Assembly: GCF_027257175.1 (NCBI RefSeq)
Contig: NZ_JAPFGD010000002.1
Span: 434,512-498,511, forward strand
DNA length: 64,000 bases
From: Castellaniella sp. S9
Lineage (GTDB): Bacteria; Pseudomonadota; Gammaproteobacteria; Burkholderiales; Burkholderiaceae_B
Reading direction: 5' to 3'
The position numbers were made by a program, and so were the translations under genes. The notes beneath the pieces are model-generated. The model searched no databases. It had not been told where the DNA came from and was given only the letters and a program-made list of their open reading frames with translations. Of the stretch, positions 17,286 to 31,422 are shown piece by piece (positions within the stretch are counted from its first letter, which is position 1; each line of letters starts with the position of its first letter).

Positions 17286-17770
17286 ATGCTGCTTTCCGAA
17301 CAAGCCTACCGCAAGATCGACCGGGAACTGACCAAGTTCCCGCCCGAACAGAAACGCTCGGCCGTGATGGCCGCGCTCACCATCGCCCAGGACGAGCATG
17401 GCTGGGTGTCGCCCGAGATCATCCGCGACGTCGCCCAGTACCTGGGCCAGCCGCCCATCGCGGTCCAGGAGGTCGCGACCTTCTACAACATGTACAACAC
17501 CAAGCCGGTCGGGCGCTACACGCTGGCGATCTGCACGAACCTGCCCTGTGCGCTGCAGGACGGCGTGAAATCGGCCGAGTACCTCAAGGAAAAGCTCGGG
17601 ATCGACTTCCACGAGACCACCGCCGACGGCTTGTTCACCCTGGTCGAGGGCGAGTGCATGGGCGCCTGCGGCGATTCGCCCGTCATGATCGTCAACGGCA
17701 AGCACATGTGCTGCCGCATGCAACCGGAAAAGATCGACGCCCTGATCGGCGAACTCAAACAGGAGTCGGC

Positions 17771-17774
<4 letters not shown>
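17286..17774 (+). CDS. nuoE: NADH-quinone oxidoreductase subunit E
   Basis: NuoE (162 residues, 24-kDa homologue) has a thioredoxin-like fold and binds the off-path [2Fe-2S] cluster N1a next to the FMN site of NuoF. All four ligands are present: Cys83 and Cys88 in ICTNLPCAL, and Cys124 and Cys128 in [12 protein letters not shown]. The N-terminal helical part with [20 protein letters not shown] and [14 protein letters not shown] is typical. The final codons overlap the nuoF start (ATGA), coupling expression of the two NADH-dehydrogenase-module subunits. The preceding gap after nuoD is 42 bases. Confidence 0.97.
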
Positions 17775-19141
<1,367 letters not shown>

Positions 19142-19156
19142 GATCAGGACACGCTC

Positions 19157-21484
19157 ATGGTAGAACTCACCATAGACGGCCTCAAGGTCGAAGCCGCCGA
19201 GGGCAGCATGGTCATCCAGGCCGCGCATGCGGCCGGCCTTTACATTCCGCATTTCTGCTATCACAAGAAACTGAGCATCGCGGCCAACTGCCGCATGTGC
19301 CTGGTCGAGGTCGAAAAGGCGCCCAAGGCGCTGCCGGCCTGCGCCACCCCGGTGACCAACGGCATGGTGGTGCACACCCGCTCCGACAAGGCCGTGGCCG
19401 CGCAGCGCGCCGTCATGGAGTTCCTGCTGATCAACCACCCGCTGGATTGCCCGGTCTGCGACCAGGGCGGCGAGTGCCAGCTGCAGGACCTGGCGATGGG
19501 CTACGGCGAGTCGGCCTCGCGCTACAAGGAACCCAAGCGCGTGGTCTTCCACAAGCCCATGGGCCCCTTGATCTCGGCCGAACAGATGCAGCGCTGCATC
19601 CATTGCACGCGCTGCATCCGCGTGGGCGAGGAAATCGGCGGCATCATGGAAGTCGGCATGCTCAACCGCGGCGAATTTTCCGAGATCACCACTTTCGTGG
19701 GCGAGGCCGTCGAATCCGAACTGTCCGGCAACATGATCGACGTGTGTCCCGTGGGCGCGCTGCTGTCCAAGCCCTTCATGATGTCGGCGCGGACCTGGGA
19801 ACTGGCCCGCCGCCGTTCGGTCAGCCCGCACGACAGCGTGGGCGCCAACCTCGTGGTCCAGACCAAGATGGACCGTGTCATGCGCGTCGTGCCGTTCGAG
19901 AACGAGGACGTCAACGAATGCTGGATCAGCGACCGCGATCGTTTCGCCTATTGCGGGCTGTACACCGAGGATCGGCTGCAGCATCCCATGGTCAAGGGGT
20001 GCGACGGCCAGTGGCATGAGGCCTCGTGGTCCGACGCCCTGCAGGCCGTGGTCGACGGCATCAACCAGGTGCGCGAGGAATCCGGCCCGGCCCAGATCGG
20101 CGCCATCGGCACCGAGACCGCCACGCTCGAGGAACTCGCCCTGCTGGCGCGGCTGACGCGCGCACTGGGCTCGGACAACGTCGACTTCCGCCTGCGCGGC
20201 GACGGCGCCGCGCTGGACGGCGCGCTCTCCGGCGCGCCCTGGCTGGGCCTGCCGATTGCGGGCCTGAACCACCTGGACCGCGTGCTGGTGGTGGGTTCGT
20301 TCCTGCGCAAGGACCATCCGCTGTTCGCACAGCGCCTGCGCCAGGCGGCCAAGCACGGCATGCAGCTTTCGCTGATCGAGTCCGTGACCACCGATCCGCT
20401 GGTGCCGGTCGCGGCGCGCATGACCGTGGCGCCCTCGGCCTGTGCCAACGCGCTGGCCGAGGTCGCGGTGGCGCTGGCCGAACAGGCCGGCCAGGCCGCG
20501 CCCGAGGCCTTCGCCGGCGTGCAGCCGGGCGAGTCCGCGCGGGCGATCGCCGCCAGCCTCGCCTCGGGCGAGCGTGTCGCGGTGCTGCTGGGCAACATGG
20601 CGGTGGCCTCGGACCAGGCCGCGCTGCTGGCGGCCAACGCCGCCGCGTTGGCGCAGGCGGCCGGCGGCACCTTCGGCTTCCTCACGGCCGGCGGCAACAC
20701 GGTCGGCGGCTATCTGGCCGGCGCCGTGCCCTCGCAAGGCGGCCTGGACGCGGCGCGCATGCTGGCCCAGCCGCTCAAGGCCTACATCGTGCTGCATGCC
20801 GAGCCGCGGCTGGACAGCGACCTGGGCGAGCGCGCCGTGCGCACGCTGCAAGGTTCCGCGCTGGCGGTGGCGCTGACCTCGTACCGCTCGGCGGCCGAGG
20901 ACTGGGCCGACGTGATGCTGCCGGTGGCGCCGTTCACCGAGACCTCCGGCACCTTCGTCAACGCCGAGGGGCGGGCGCAAAGCTTCAAGGGCGTGGCCGT
21001 CCCGGTGGGCGACACCCGTCCCGCCTGGAAGGTCCTGCGCGTGCTGGGCAACCTGTTCGAACTGCAGGGCTTTGACGACGAGACCTCCGAGTCGGTGCGC
21101 GACACCGTGATGGTGGGCGGCCTCGAGGGCCGCCTGTCGAACGCGATCCGCACGGCCCCCGGCCTGCACGCCCCGGCTCAGGGCCTGGAGCGCATTCCCG
21201 AGGTGCCCATCTATCGCAGCGACGCCCTGGTGCGCCGCTCGCAGCCCTTGCAGGAACACGTCGCCTCGGCGCCGCCCCGCGCCGCGATGAACGCGGCCAC
21301 GCTGCAGGCCCTCGGCGCGCAGGACGGCGATGCGCTGCGGATCTCCAGCGCCCATGGCGCGATCGAACTGCCGGCGGCCCTGGACCCCGCCGTGGCCGAC
21401 GGCGCCGTGCGCATCGCCGGCGCGTTCGAGCAGACCGCCGCCCTGGGCTGCGGTCAGGGCCAAATCACCGTGGAGCGAATCTAA
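19157..21484 (+). CDS. nuoG: NADH-quinone oxidoreductase subunit G
   Basis: NuoG (775 residues) is the large iron-sulfur subunit of the NADH-oxidising arm. The N-terminal ferredoxin-like domain has the [2Fe-2S] N1b ligands in [19 protein letters not shown] and PACATP. Next come the His-Cys3 cluster N5 region [18 protein letters not shown] and the N4 ligands [13 protein letters not shown] with [11 protein letters not shown]. The remaining 500 residues are a molybdopterin-oxidoreductase-like domain that has lost cofactor function. No extra cluster motif of the N7 type (CxxCxxxC) is evident after residue 220. The stop overlaps the nuoH start by one base (TAATG). Confidence 0.97.
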   Translation: MVELTIDGLKVEAAEGSMVIQAAHAAGLYIPHFCYHKKLSIAANCRMCLVEVEKAPKALPACATPVTNGMVVHTRSDKAVAAQRAVMEFLLINHPLDCPVCDQGGECQLQDLAMGYGESASRYKEPKRVVFHKPMGPLISAEQMQRCIHCTRCIRVGEEIGGIMEVGMLNRGEFSEITTFVGEAVESELSGNMIDVCPVGALLSKPFMMSARTWELARRRSVSPHDSVGANLVVQTKMDRVMRVVPFENEDVNECWISDRDRFAYCGLYTEDRLQHPMVKGCDGQWHEASWSDALQAVVDGINQVREESGPAQIGAIGTETATLEELALLARLTRALGSDNVDFRLRGDGAALDGALSGAPWLGLPIAGLNHLDRVLVVGSFLRKDHPLFAQRLRQAAKHGMQLSLIESVTTDPLVPVAARMTVAPSACANALAEVAVALAEQAGQAAPEAFAGVQPGESARAIAASLASGERVAVLLGNMAVASDQAALLAANAAALAQAAGGTFGFLTAGGNTVGGYLAGAVPSQGGLDAARMLAQPLKAYIVLHAEPRLDSDLGERAVRTLQGSALAVALTSYRSAAEDWADVMLPVAPFTETSGTFVNAEGRAQSFKGVAVPVGDTRPAWKVLRVLGNLFELQGFDDETSESVRDTVMVGGLEGRLSNAIRTAPGLHAPAQGLERIPEVPIYRSDALVRRSQPLQEHVASAPPRAAMNAATLQALGAQDGDALRISSAHGAIELPAALDPAVADGAVRIAGAFEQTAALGCGQGQITVERI

Positions 21485-22557
21485 TGGACTGGTTGAACGC
21501 CCTCAACGCCTACGGCACCGGCCTGATCGGCGAGACGCCCTGGCTGGTGGTCTGGACGCTGATCAAGATCGTCGTCATCGCGGTGCCCATCATCCTGTGC
21601 GTGGCCTACCTCACCTATTGGGAACGCAAGATGATCGGCGCCATGCACGTGCGGCTCGGGCCCACGCGCGTGGGCTACCGCGGCCTGCTGCAGCCCTTCG
21701 CCGATGTCTTCAAGCTCCTCACCAAGGAACTCATCGTCCCCTCCAAGGCCAACAATGTGCTGTACATCCTGGCCCCGGTGGTCACCCTGATGCCGGCCCT
21801 GGCCGCCTGGGCGGTGATTCCCTTCCAGCCCGAGGTGGTCCTGGCCGACATCAACGCCGGCCTGCTGTTCATCATGGCGATCACCTCGGTGGGCGTCTAC
21901 GGCGTGATCGTCGCCGGCTGGGCCTCCAACTCCAAGTACGCCCTGCTGGGCGCGCTGCGGGCGGCCGCCCAGATGGTGTCCTACGAACTGGCCATCGGCT
22001 TCGTCATGGTGACGGTGCTGCTGGTGTCGGGCACGCTCAACCTCAGCGGCATCGTCGAGGGGCAGGGCGTGGGCACCTTCGCCGCCATGGGGCTCGGCTT
22101 CCTGTCCTGGAACTGGCTGCCGCTGCTGCCGCTGTTCGTGATCTACGTGGTCTCGTCGGTGGCCGAGACCAACCGCCATCCGTTCGACGTGGTCGAGGGC
22201 GAATCGGAAATCGTCGCCGGGCACATGGTCGAATATTCGGGGATGGGCTTCGCGCTGTTCTTCCTGGGCGAATACGCCAACATGATCCTGCTCTCGGCGG
22301 TGGCCTCGATCATGTTCCTGGGCGGCTGGCTGCCGCCGCTGGATTTCGCGCCCTTCACCTGGGTACCGGGCTGGATCTGGCTGGGCCTCAAGACCTTCGT
22401 CGTGGTGTCCATGTTCATCTGGTTCCGCGCCACCTTCCCGCGCTACCGCTACGACCAGATCATGCGCCTGGGCTGGAAGGTCTTCATCCCGCTGACCGGC
22501 GTCTGGCTGGTGGTGGTGGCGATCTGGATGCAGACGCCCTGGAACATCTGGCAATAA
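21484..22557 (+). CDS. nuoH: NADH-quinone oxidoreductase subunit H
   Basis: NuoH (357 residues, ND1 homologue) is the membrane subunit that links the quinone chamber to the proton-pumping arm. About eight or nine transmembrane helices are visible. Diagnostic segments are [20 protein letters not shown] near the N-terminus and the acidic loop [20 protein letters not shown], which lines the quinone site and carries the conserved glutamates of the E-channel. The C-terminal [20 protein letters not shown] is also typical. The ATG overlaps the nuoG stop by one base, so translation is coupled. nuoI follows after 10 bases. Confidence 0.98.
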   Translation: MDWLNALNAYGTGLIGETPWLVVWTLIKIVVIAVPIILCVAYLTYWERKMIGAMHVRLGPTRVGYRGLLQPFADVFKLLTKELIVPSKANNVLYILAPVVTLMPALAAWAVIPFQPEVVLADINAGLLFIMAITSVGVYGVIVAGWASNSKYALLGALRAAAQMVSYELAIGFVMVTVLLVSGTLNLSGIVEGQGVGTFAAMGLGFLSWNWLPLLPLFVIYVVSSVAETNRHPFDVVEGESEIVAGHMVEYSGMGFALFFLGEYANMILLSAVASIMFLGGWLPPLDFAPFTWVPGWIWLGLKTFVVVSMFIWFRATFPRYRYDQIMRLGWKVFIPLTGVWLVVVAIWMQTPWNIWQ

Positions 22558-22567
22558 GAGGTACGAC

Positions 22568-23056
22568 ATGGAAGCGATCAAGGATTTCTTCGGCAGCCTG
22601 ATGTTGAAGGAAATGCTCGAGGGCATGCGCCTGACGGGCAAGTATTTCTTCAAGCGCAAGATCACGCTGCGCTACCCGACGGAAACGACGCCGGCCTCGC
22701 CGCGGTTCCGCGGGCTGCACGCGCTGCGCCGCTATCCCAACGGCGAGGAACGCTGCATCGCCTGCAAGCTGTGCGAGGCGGTCTGTCCGGCCCTGGCGAT
22801 CACCATCGAGTCCGAGCAGCGCGAGGACGGCACGCGCCGCACCACGCGCTACGACATCGACCTCGCCAAGTGCATTTTCTGCGGCTTCTGCGAGGAAAGC
22901 TGCCCGACGGACTCCATCGTCGAGACGCACCTGTACGAATACCACGGGGAAAAGCGCGGCGACCTGTACTACACCAAGGACATGCTGCTGGCCATCGGCG
23001 ATCGCTACGAGCCCGAGATCGCCGCGCGCCGTGCGGCCGACGCGCCTTACCGTTGA
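22568..23056 (+). CDS. nuoI: NADH-quinone oxidoreductase subunit I
   Basis: NuoI (162 residues, TYKY homologue) carries the two [4Fe-4S] clusters N6a and N6b that connect NuoG to NuoB. Both 8-iron ferredoxin motifs are complete: [12 protein letters not shown] and [12 protein letters not shown]. The N-terminal amphipathic helix with [22 protein letters not shown] anchors it at the membrane. The spacing of the second motif and the ending [20 protein letters not shown] match other proteobacterial NuoI proteins. GAGG lies upstream of the ATG. It is followed by nuoJ after 15 bases. Confidence 0.97.
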   Translation: MEAIKDFFGSLMLKEMLEGMRLTGKYFFKRKITLRYPTETTPASPRFRGLHALRRYPNGEERCIACKLCEAVCPALAITIESEQREDGTRRTTRYDIDLAKCIFCGFCEESCPTDSIVETHLYEYHGEKRGDLYYTKDMLLAIGDRYEPEIAARRAADAPYR

Positions 23057-23071
23057 AGCGGAACACAGACC

Positions 23072-23692
23072 ATGACGTTCGATACCGTACTGTTTTACAT
23101 CCTCGCGCTGGTGCTGGTGGTCGCCGCGTTCCGCGTGATCACCGCCACCAGTCCCGTCACCGGCGTGCTGCACCTGATCCTGACCTTCTTCACCGCCTCC
23201 ATGATGTGGATGCTGATCCAGGCCGAGTTTCTCGCGCTGGTGCTGGTGCTGGTCTACGTCGGCGCGGTGATGGTGCTGTTCCTGTTCGTGGTGATGATGC
23301 TGGACATGCGCACCGAGGGCCTGAAGGAAGGCCTGCGGGTGTACCTGCCGCTGGGACTGGGCATCGGCATCGTCATGGTGCTGGAAATGGCCTTCGTGGT
23401 GCTGCGCTCGTGGGGCGACGCGCCGCCGCCGGCGCCGGTGGCCGATGATTTCGACAACACGCTGGCGCTGGGCACGGTCATGTACACCGACTACGTCTAT
23501 GCGGTCGAGATCGGCGGGCTGGTCCTGCTGGTGGGGATGATCGCGGCGATCGCGCTGACGATGCGCAAGCGCGCCGACTACAAGCGCACCAGCCCGTCCC
23601 GGCAGGTGCGCGTGCGCGCGGCCGACCGTGTGCGCCTGGTGAGCATGCCCGCGCAGGTCGAAGCCGCATCCAAGGAAGGAGAAGAAAAATGA
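23072..23692 (+). CDS. nuoJ: NADH-quinone oxidoreductase subunit J
   Basis: NuoJ (206 residues, ND6 homologue) is a membrane-arm subunit with five predicted transmembrane helices. The third contains the pi-bulge region [20 protein letters not shown], a family signature needed for coupling. The C-terminal tail after helix 5 is about 40 residues, charged and probably cytoplasmic. The last codons overlap the nuoK start (ATGA). It lies between nuoI and nuoK as in other nuo operons. Confidence 0.97.
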   Translation: MTFDTVLFYILALVLVVAAFRVITATSPVTGVLHLILTFFTASMMWMLIQAEFLALVLVLVYVGAVMVLFLFVVMMLDMRTEGLKEGLRVYLPLGLGIGIVMVLEMAFVVLRSWGDAPPPAPVADDFDNTLALGTVMYTDYVYAVEIGGLVLLVGMIAAIALTMRKRADYKRTSPSRQVRVRAADRVRLVSMPAQVEAASKEGEEK

Positions 23693-23997
23693 CACTGGGC
23701 CTGACGCATTACCTCATCGTGGGCGCCATCCTGTTCGCCATGGGGGTGTTCGGATTCTTCCTGAACCGCCGCAACCTGATCGTGCTGCTGATGTCGATCG
23801 AACTCATCCTGCTGGCGGCCAACATGAATTTCGTGGCGTTTTCCACCTGGTCGGGCGATCTGGCCGGGCAGGTGTTCGTGTTCTTCGTGCTGACGGTCGC
23901 GGCGGCCGAGGCCGCCATCGGGCTGGCCATCCTGGTGCTGCTGTTCCGCAATCTCTCCACGATCAACGTCGACAAGCTCGACCAGCTCAAGGGATGA
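23689..23997 (+). CDS. nuoK: NADH-quinone oxidoreductase subunit K
   Basis: NuoK (102 residues, ND4L homologue) is a three-helix membrane subunit. The helix-2 segment [18 protein letters not shown] and helix 3 containing [19 protein letters not shown] carry the two conserved glutamates of the proton path (in SIELILL and AAEAAIG). The length is typical. Its ATG overlaps the nuoJ stop by four bases, and a good GAAGGAGAAG ribosome-binding site lies in the nuoJ 3' end. nuoL follows after 10 bases. Confidence 0.98.
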   Translation: MTLGLTHYLIVGAILFAMGVFGFFLNRRNLIVLLMSIELILLAANMNFVAFSTWSGDLAGQVFVFFVLTVAAAEAAIGLAILVLLFRNLSTINVDKLDQLKG

Positions 23998-24007
23998 CAG
24001 GCGCATC

Positions 24008-26028
<2,021 letters not shown>

Positions 26029-26029
<1 letters not shown>

Positions 26030-27528
26030 TGGCTAGCGAAATGGCGTCCTCTACACTCCCCTGGCTGACACTCTCGATCTTCGTGCCGATCGTCTTCGGG
26101 CTGCTGGTGCTGCTGGTCGGGCGCGACGACAACCCGGGCCCGGCGCGCGTCCTGTCGCTGGTGGGATCCATCCTCGGCCTGCTGGTGACCCTGCCGCTGT
26201 ACACCGGCTTCGACGCCGGCACGGCCGACATGCAGTTCGTCGAGAACACGCCGTGGATCGAGGCCTTCGCCATGAACTACCACCTGGGGATCGACGGGAT
26301 CTCGGTGTGGTTCGTGCTGCTGACCGCCTTCATCACCATCATCGTGATCCTGGCGGGCTGGGAGGTCATCAAGTCCCGCGTGGCGCAGTACATGGCGTCC
26401 TTCCTGATTCTTTCGGGGCTGATGATCGGCGTGTTCTGCGCCCTGGACGGCATGCTGTTCTACGTGTTCTTCGAGGCCACCCTGATCCCAATGTACATCA
26501 TCATCGGGGCGTGGGGCGGACCGAACCGCGTGTACGCGGCCTTCAAGTTCTTTCTCTATACGCTGCTGGGCTCGCTGCTGACCCTGATCGCCTTCATCTA
26601 CCTGTGGCATGCGGCCGGCGGTTCCTTCGACATCCACGCCTGGCACGAGGTGCGCCTGAGCTACACCGAACAGGTCTTCGTCTTCGTGGCGCTGCTGGCG
26701 GCCTTCGCGGTCAAGGTCCCCATGTGGCCGGTGCACACCTGGCTGCCCGACGCCCACGTCGAGGCGCCCACCGGCGGCTCGATCGTGCTGGCGGCCATCA
26801 TGCTGAAACTGGGCGCCTACGGCTTCCTGCGCTTTTCGCTGCCCATCGCCCCCGACGCCTCGCACAGCCTCGCCGGCCTGATGATTGCGCTGTCGCTGAT
26901 CGCGGTCATCTACATCGGCCTGGTGGCCATCGTCCAGGACGACATGAAAAAGCTCGTCGCCTATTCGTCGGTGGCGCACATGGGCTTCGTCACGCTGGGA
27001 TTCTTCGTCTTCAACGTCACGGGCCTCGAGGGCGCGATCGTCCAGATGATCTCGCACGGCTTCGTCTCGGGCGCCATGTTCATGTGCATCGGCGTCATGT
27101 ACGACCGCCTGCATACGCGGCGCATCGATGCCTACGGCGGCGTGATCAACCGCATGCCGCGCTTCGTCACGTTCTTCGTGCTGTTTTCGATGGCCAACGC
27201 GGGCCTGCCGGGCACCAGCGGCTTCATCGGCGAATTCACGGTGATCCTGGGCGCGGTCGAGTACAACTTCTGGATCGGCCTGCTGGCGGCGACCGCCCTG
27301 ATCTGGGGCGCGGGCTATTCGCTGTGGATGGTCAAGCGCGTGGCCTTCGGCCCGGTGGCCAACGAGCAGGTCGACGGGATGTCCGACCTGTGCAGCCGCG
27401 AATTCCTGATCCTGGGCCTGCTGGCGATCCTGACGCTGTTCATGGGGATTTATCCCAAGCCCTTCACGGACCTGATGCATCCCTCGGTGCAGGCACTGCT
27501 GCAACACGTGTCCATCTCGAAACTGTAG
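26029..27528 (+). CDS. nuoM: NADH-quinone oxidoreductase subunit M
   Basis: NuoM (499 residues, ND4 homologue) is the middle antiporter-like proton-pump subunit. Fourteen hydrophobic helices are visible. Signature regions are FYVFFEATLIPMYIIIGAWG, containing the helix-5 glutamate, and AFAVKVPMWPVHTWLPDAH with the helix-7 lysine, then EAPTGGSIVLAAIMLKLGAY. The C-terminal PKPFTDLMHPSVQALLQHV is typical of betaproteobacterial NuoM. Its ATG overlaps the nuoL stop by one base, so translation is coupled. nuoN follows after 12 bases. Confidence 0.98.
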
Positions 27529-27540
27529 GCCTGAATCACT

Positions 27541-29025
27541 ATGCAAAACCCATTCGACTTCGCCCTGGCTACGCCCGAGATCGTGCTGCTGGTCCTGACC
27601 GGCGCGGTGCTGCTGATCGACGCCTTCGGCCGCGAGCCGCAGCGCCGCATGACCTTCATGCTGACCATGGCCACGCTGCTGGTGCTGGTCCTGGTGTCCT
27701 GGGGGCAGTGGGGCGAGGACGTCCAGGGGCGCACCTTCAGCGGCCTGTACGTCACCGACTCCTTCGCGCATTTCCTCAAGATCCTGTCTTGCATCGCGGT
27801 GGCGGCCACCCTGATCTATGGCCGCGCCTACGCTGAAAAGCGCGACATGATGGCCAACGGCGGCGAACTGTATTCGCTGGCGCTGCTGGCGCTGCTGGGC
27901 GAGTTCATCATGATCTCGGCGGGCAGCATGCTCACGGTGTACCTGGGCGTCGAACTCATGTCCTTCGCCCTGTACGCCCTGGTGGCGCTGCGCCGCGAGC
28001 ATCTGCCCGCCACCGAGGCGGCGATGAAATACTACGTGCTGGGCTGCCTGGCCTCGGGCATTTTGCTCTACGGCATGTCGATGATCTATGGCGCGACCGG
28101 GCACCTGGGGCTCGAGCAGATCGCCCAGGTCATCCGCGACGGCGGCGCCGATCGCCTGCCGCTGGTGTTCGGGGTGGTCTTCATCGTGTCGGGCCTGGCC
28201 TTCAAGCTCACGGCGGCGCCGTTCCACATGTGGACGCCCGACGTCTACCAGGGCTCGCCCACGACGGTCACGCTGCTGGTGGGGGCGGCCCCCAAGTTCG
28301 CGGCCTTCGCCATCACCCTGCGCCTGCTGATGGAGGCCCTGCACGGCATCGCCGTGGACTGGCAGCCCATGCTGCTGATCATGGCCGTGCTGTCGCTGGC
28401 GGTGGGCAATATCGTCGCCATCGCCCAGACCAACTTCAAGCGCATGCTGGCCTATTCGACGATCTCGCAGATGGGCTTCGTCTTCCTGGGCCTGCTCTCG
28501 GGCGTCTATGAGGGGCAGCCCGGCGCCAGCGCCCAGGCCTACGGCGCCTCGCTGTTCTATGTGGTGATCTACGTGCTGACCACGCTCAGCACCTTCGGCC
28601 TGATCCTGCTGTTCAGCCGCCAGGGCTTCGAGTGCGAGGAGATCTCCGACCTCAAAGGCCTGAACCGGCGCAATCCGCTGCTGGCCGGCGTGATGATGCT
28701 GTCGATGTTCTCGCTGGCGGGCATTCCGCCGCTGTCGGGCTTCTACGCCAAACTGGCCGTGCTGCAGGCCCTGGTCGGCGCCGGCCACGTGGCCGTGGCG
28801 GTGATCGCCGTGCTGTTCTCGCTGATCGGCGCGTTCTATTACCTGCGCGTGGTCAAGGTGGCGTATTTCGACGAACCCGAGGACGGCGTGACGCTGGACT
28901 CCGGGACGATCGCGACCCGCAGCGTCATGTCCATCAACGGCCTGCTGGTCATCGGCCTGGGGATCCTGCCGGGGGGGCTGATGACGCTGTGCGTGCAGGT
29001 CATCCAGCGTTCCCTGACGTTCTGA
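27541..29025 (+). CDS. nuoN: NADH-quinone oxidoreductase subunit N
   Basis: NuoN (494 residues, ND2 homologue) is the third antiporter-like pump subunit of complex I and the last canonical nuo gene. Fourteen helices are visible. The helix-5 glutamate lies in [19 protein letters not shown], and the helix-7 lysine in [20 protein letters not shown]. Helix 8 contains [10 protein letters not shown]-like sequence ([18 protein letters not shown]). The length agrees with other proteobacteria. It ends one base before the DUF2818 gene, which accompanies nuoN in many Burkholderiales. Confidence 0.97.
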   Translation: MQNPFDFALATPEIVLLVLTGAVLLIDAFGREPQRRMTFMLTMATLLVLVLVSWGQWGEDVQGRTFSGLYVTDSFAHFLKILSCIAVAATLIYGRAYAEKRDMMANGGELYSLALLALLGEFIMISAGSMLTVYLGVELMSFALYALVALRREHLPATEAAMKYYVLGCLASGILLYGMSMIYGATGHLGLEQIAQVIRDGGADRLPLVFGVVFIVSGLAFKLTAAPFHMWTPDVYQGSPTTVTLLVGAAPKFAAFAITLRLLMEALHGIAVDWQPMLLIMAVLSLAVGNIVAIAQTNFKRMLAYSTISQMGFVFLGLLSGVYEGQPGASAQAYGASLFYVVIYVLTTLSTFGLILLFSRQGFECEEISDLKGLNRRNPLLAGVMMLSMFSLAGIPPLSGFYAKLAVLQALVGAGHVAVAVIAVLFSLIGAFYYLRVVKVAYFDEPEDGVTLDSGTIATRSVMSINGLLVIGLGILPGGLMTLCVQVIQRSLTF

Positions 29026-29026
29026 C

Positions 29027-29566
29027 ATGGGTTTGTCGGCCGCTGCCTGGACGGTCATCGCGCTGGCCCTGGTCGCCGCCAATCTGCCTTTCGTGATCGA
29101 GCGGCCCCTGGCCGCGCTGCCCTGGACGCGGGCAGGCTCCGCGGGGGCGGGCGCGCGCTGGCTGCGCAGCCTCGTCTTTTTCGCCCTGGCCGCCGCCTGG
29201 GGCTGGGGCACCCTGACCCTGGTGGGCGGCTCCTTTGCCGGCGGTGGCGACACGGCGTTGCTGTTCCTGCTGAAACTGGTCCTGATGTGCGCGCTGGCCG
29301 CGGGCCTGCTGGCCCTGCCGGGCTGGCGCATCGATGCGGGGCGGGAGGCCAAGCCGTTTTTCGACCGCCTGCTCGAGGTGCTGGTGTGCTATGCCCTGGT
29401 CGGCACCCTGGGAATGTCCCTGGAATTGAACCTGGGCAACGCCTTTGCGCGCACCTGGGAGTTCTACGCCATCACCCTCAGCCTGTTCCTGGTGCTGGGG
29501 TACCCGGGCTTCGTGTTCCGGTATATGCTCAAGCGCCGCAAGGGCGCGGGCCGGAAATCCGCCTAG
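29027..29566 (+). CDS. DUF2818-type membrane protein, enlarged
   Basis: A 179-residue inner-membrane protein that follows nuoN after one base, the place where Burkholderiales usually carry a DUF2818 gene of unknown function. The family features are an N-terminal helix ending LVAANLPFVIERPL and a C-terminal part with PFFDRLLEVLVCYALVGTLG, WEFYAITLSLFLVLGYPGFV and a basic tail RYMLKRRKG. From memory, the usual protein is about 100 residues with three helices. Here roughly 70 extra residues (about 34-105), including two more hydrophobic helices, separate the two conserved parts. It may assist complex I assembly, but this is inferred from position only. Confidence 0.7.
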   Translation: MGLSAAAWTVIALALVAANLPFVIERPLAALPWTRAGSAGAGARWLRSLVFFALAAAWGWGTLTLVGGSFAGGGDTALLFLLKLVLMCALAAGLLALPGWRIDAGREAKPFFDRLLEVLVCYALVGTLGMSLELNLGNAFARTWEFYAITLSLFLVLGYPGFVFRYMLKRRKGAGRKSA

Positions 29567-29594
29567 GCGGGGGGCGCATGCGCCTCGGCCGGCC

Positions 29595-30677
29595 TCACGT
29601 CCTCCAAAGCACGTCCGGGCCGATGTCCTCCAGGGTCCGGCAGCCGGTCAGCGCCATGGCGACCTCGAGTTCGCCGCGCAGCACCTGGATCAGGTGGGCG
29701 AGGGCCGGGGCGCCGCCGACGGCCAGCGCATGCAGGACCGGCCGGCCGATCAGCACGGCCTGGGCACCCAGGGCGAGGGCCTTGAGGATGTCGGTGCCCC
29801 GGCGGATGCCGCCGTCCAGCAGCAGCGGCACGCGGCCGTCGACCGCGCGGGCGACGGCCGGCAAAGCCTCGAGCGTGGCCGGCAGGGTGTCCAGGCAGCG
29901 GCCGCCGTGGTTCGAGACCATGATCCCGTCGATGCCGATGTCCAGCGCCTGGCGCGCGTCGTCGGGGTCCAGGATGCCCTTGAGCCAGAATGGGACGTCC
30001 GGGAACTGCGCCCGCAGCCAGGCCACGTCCTCCCAGGTCGGCGCGGCATCCAGCAGGCCGCTGTCGAACAGGGGGCTGCCGCCCGGCGGGGCGGGCCGCG
30101 CCGTGGCCGGCGACAGGCCCTCGAGATGGACCGAACGGATGTGGGGCGGCACGCGAAAGCCGCTGCGCTGCTCGGCGTTGCGCACGCCGTTGACCGGCGC
30201 GTCCACGGTCAGGACCAGGGCCCGGGCGCCGGCCCGCAGGGCGCGGCCGGCCAGGGCCAGGGTGTCTTCGCGCCGCGCCTGGGCGTAGAGCTGGAACCAC
30301 AGCAGCGGCGCCGGCGCCATGGCGGCCAGATCCTCGATGGCGGTGCCCGATTGGGCGCTGAGGACCAGGGGCGTGCCCGTCGCCGCCGCCGCCAGCGCCG
30401 TGGCGCGCTCGCCCTCGGGGTGGACCAGGCCATGCCAGGCCGAGGGCGCGATCAGGAGCGGATGGGCGAGGGCCTGGCCGCCGATCGTCAGCCGGGTATG
30501 CGCCCCCTCCAGGGGCCGCAGCACCCGGCCGCGCAGGCGGATTTCCCGGAACGCGGCCGGGTTGTGTCCGGCGGTGATCTGATCGGCGCCGCCCGATTCC
30601 AGCCATGCCCAGACGGCGGGATCGAGGCGCGCCCGCGCGAGTTCGGCGTAGTCCTGGGCGCAGAGCGGCTGGGTCAT
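29595..30677 (-). CDS. FMN-dependent alpha-hydroxy-acid oxidase
   Basis: A second FMN-barrel 2-hydroxy-acid oxidase or dehydrogenase (360 residues), clearly different from the one at 8843-10003. FMN and substrate motifs are LIAPSAWHGLVHPEGE, LLWFQLYAQARRED, VSNHGGRCLD with catalytic His257 and the following arginine, and LLLDGGIRRGTDILKALALG. It lacks the membrane-binding loop length of LldD, so it resembles soluble glycolate or lactate oxidases that use oxygen. The substrate is unknown. GGAG precedes the ATG at 30677. It lies convergent to the nuo operon (28-base gap) and 57 bases beyond the vapC end on the same strand. Confidence 0.88.
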   Translation of the reverse strand: MTQPLCAQDYAELARARLDPAVWAWLESGGADQITAGHNPAAFREIRLRGRVLRPLEGAHTRLTIGGQALAHPLLIAPSAWHGLVHPEGERATALAAAATGTPLVLSAQSGTAIEDLAAMAPAPLLWFQLYAQARREDTLALAGRALRAGARALVLTVDAPVNGVRNAEQRSGFRVPPHIRSVHLEGLSPATARPAPPGGSPLFDSGLLDAAPTWEDVAWLRAQFPDVPFWLKGILDPDDARQALDIGIDGIMVSNHGGRCLDTLPATLEALPAVARAVDGRVPLLLDGGIRRGTDILKALALGAQAVLIGRPVLHALAVGGAPALAHLIQVLRGELEVAMALTGCRTLEDIGPDVLWRT

Positions 30678-30734
30678 GCGGTGGTCTCCGTAGGGGCGGA
30701 CAGAACAGTGGTCGGGCCCGAGCGCAGGCGCGGC

Positions 30735-31151
30735 TCAGGTCCAGTCCTCGAGCGCCAGATGCGGCACCCGATGGAATTCCCGGGTGTTGTTGGTGATCAG
30801 CACGCAACCCTCGGCCAAGGCGTGCCCTGCGATCGCGGCATCGTTGTTGCCGATCGGTGTACCGCGAGCGGCCAGGTCGGCACGCAGACGCGCGGTTTCA
30901 TCGACGGCCGCCGCGTCCCAGGGCAGGATGGCGTCCAGGCGTTGCACAAAGGCATCCACCATGGTCGAAGTCCGGGGCGAGGCCCTTGGGCTGATGGCGC
31001 CAAAGCGCATTTCGGAATACGTGATGGCCGATACGACGATGCGGTGCCGGCGGGCGGCGGCCTTTTCCAGGCGGGCCAGCACCGTCGGCGGCCGTTCGCG
31101 CATGATGAACGAACAGATATTCGTATCGAGCATGTAGGTCGTCGGATTCAC
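30735..31151 (-). CDS. vapC: VapC-type PIN-domain ribonuclease toxin
   Basis: A 138-residue PIN-domain toxin that would cleave RNA (often initiator tRNA in VapC enzymes) with Mg2+. The acidic residues are present: Asp9 in YMLDTN, Glu47 in YSEMRFG and Asp104 in NNDAAIAGHA, followed by the NNTREFHRV motif. This pattern matches VapC of the Shigella/Salmonella FitB-like group. The GTG start at 31151 overlaps the vapB stop by four bases (GTGA); an ATG six codons later is an alternative. The pair vapB-vapC is transcribed toward the FMN oxidase gene. Confidence 0.92.
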   Translation of the reverse strand: MNPTTYMLDTNICSFIMRERPPTVLARLEKAAARRHRIVVSAITYSEMRFGAISPRASPRTSTMVDAFVQRLDAILPWDAAAVDETARLRADLAARGTPIGNNDAAIAGHALAEGCVLITNNTREFHRVPHLALEDWT

Positions 31152-31387
31152 GGGAGCTCGTCTGGGAAGAAGCGATTCTCCTCGATGATATCCCGGCGTT
31201 CGGCCAGGAAGTCGGCATCCGCGGCCGGAATGTCGCACAGTGATTCCCACGAAGGGCGGATGGGACGCAGGGTCAGGGTGTTGCCCTGGCGGGTGATCTG
31301 GAGTTCCGAGACGCCGTGGAATTCCATGTCGCGGGGAATGCGGATCGCCTGGTTCCGGTTGTTTCTGAAGATGGATACAGTGCGCAT
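31148..31387 (-). CDS. vapB: VapB-type antitoxin (AbrB/SpoVT swapped-hairpin fold)
   Basis: A 79-residue antitoxin. The N-terminal half, VSIFRNNRNQAIRIPRDMEF followed by VSELQITRQGNTLTLRP, is the DNA-binding AbrB-like swapped-hairpin domain. The C-terminal helix with ESLCDIPAADADFLAERRD should wrap and block VapC. GGAGG lies 7 bases before the ATG at 31387. A perfect 19-base palindrome sits next to a good -10 sequence just upstream (31423-31447), as expected for autorepression. It overlaps vapC by four bases. Confidence 0.9.
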   Translation of the reverse strand: MRTVSIFRNNRNQAIRIPRDMEFHGVSELQITRQGNTLTLRPIRPSWESLCDIPAADADFLAERRDIIEENRFFPDELP

Positions 31388-31422
31388 GAGGGAGCCTCCA
31401 GGGCGGCTGGGTGACAGCTTCC

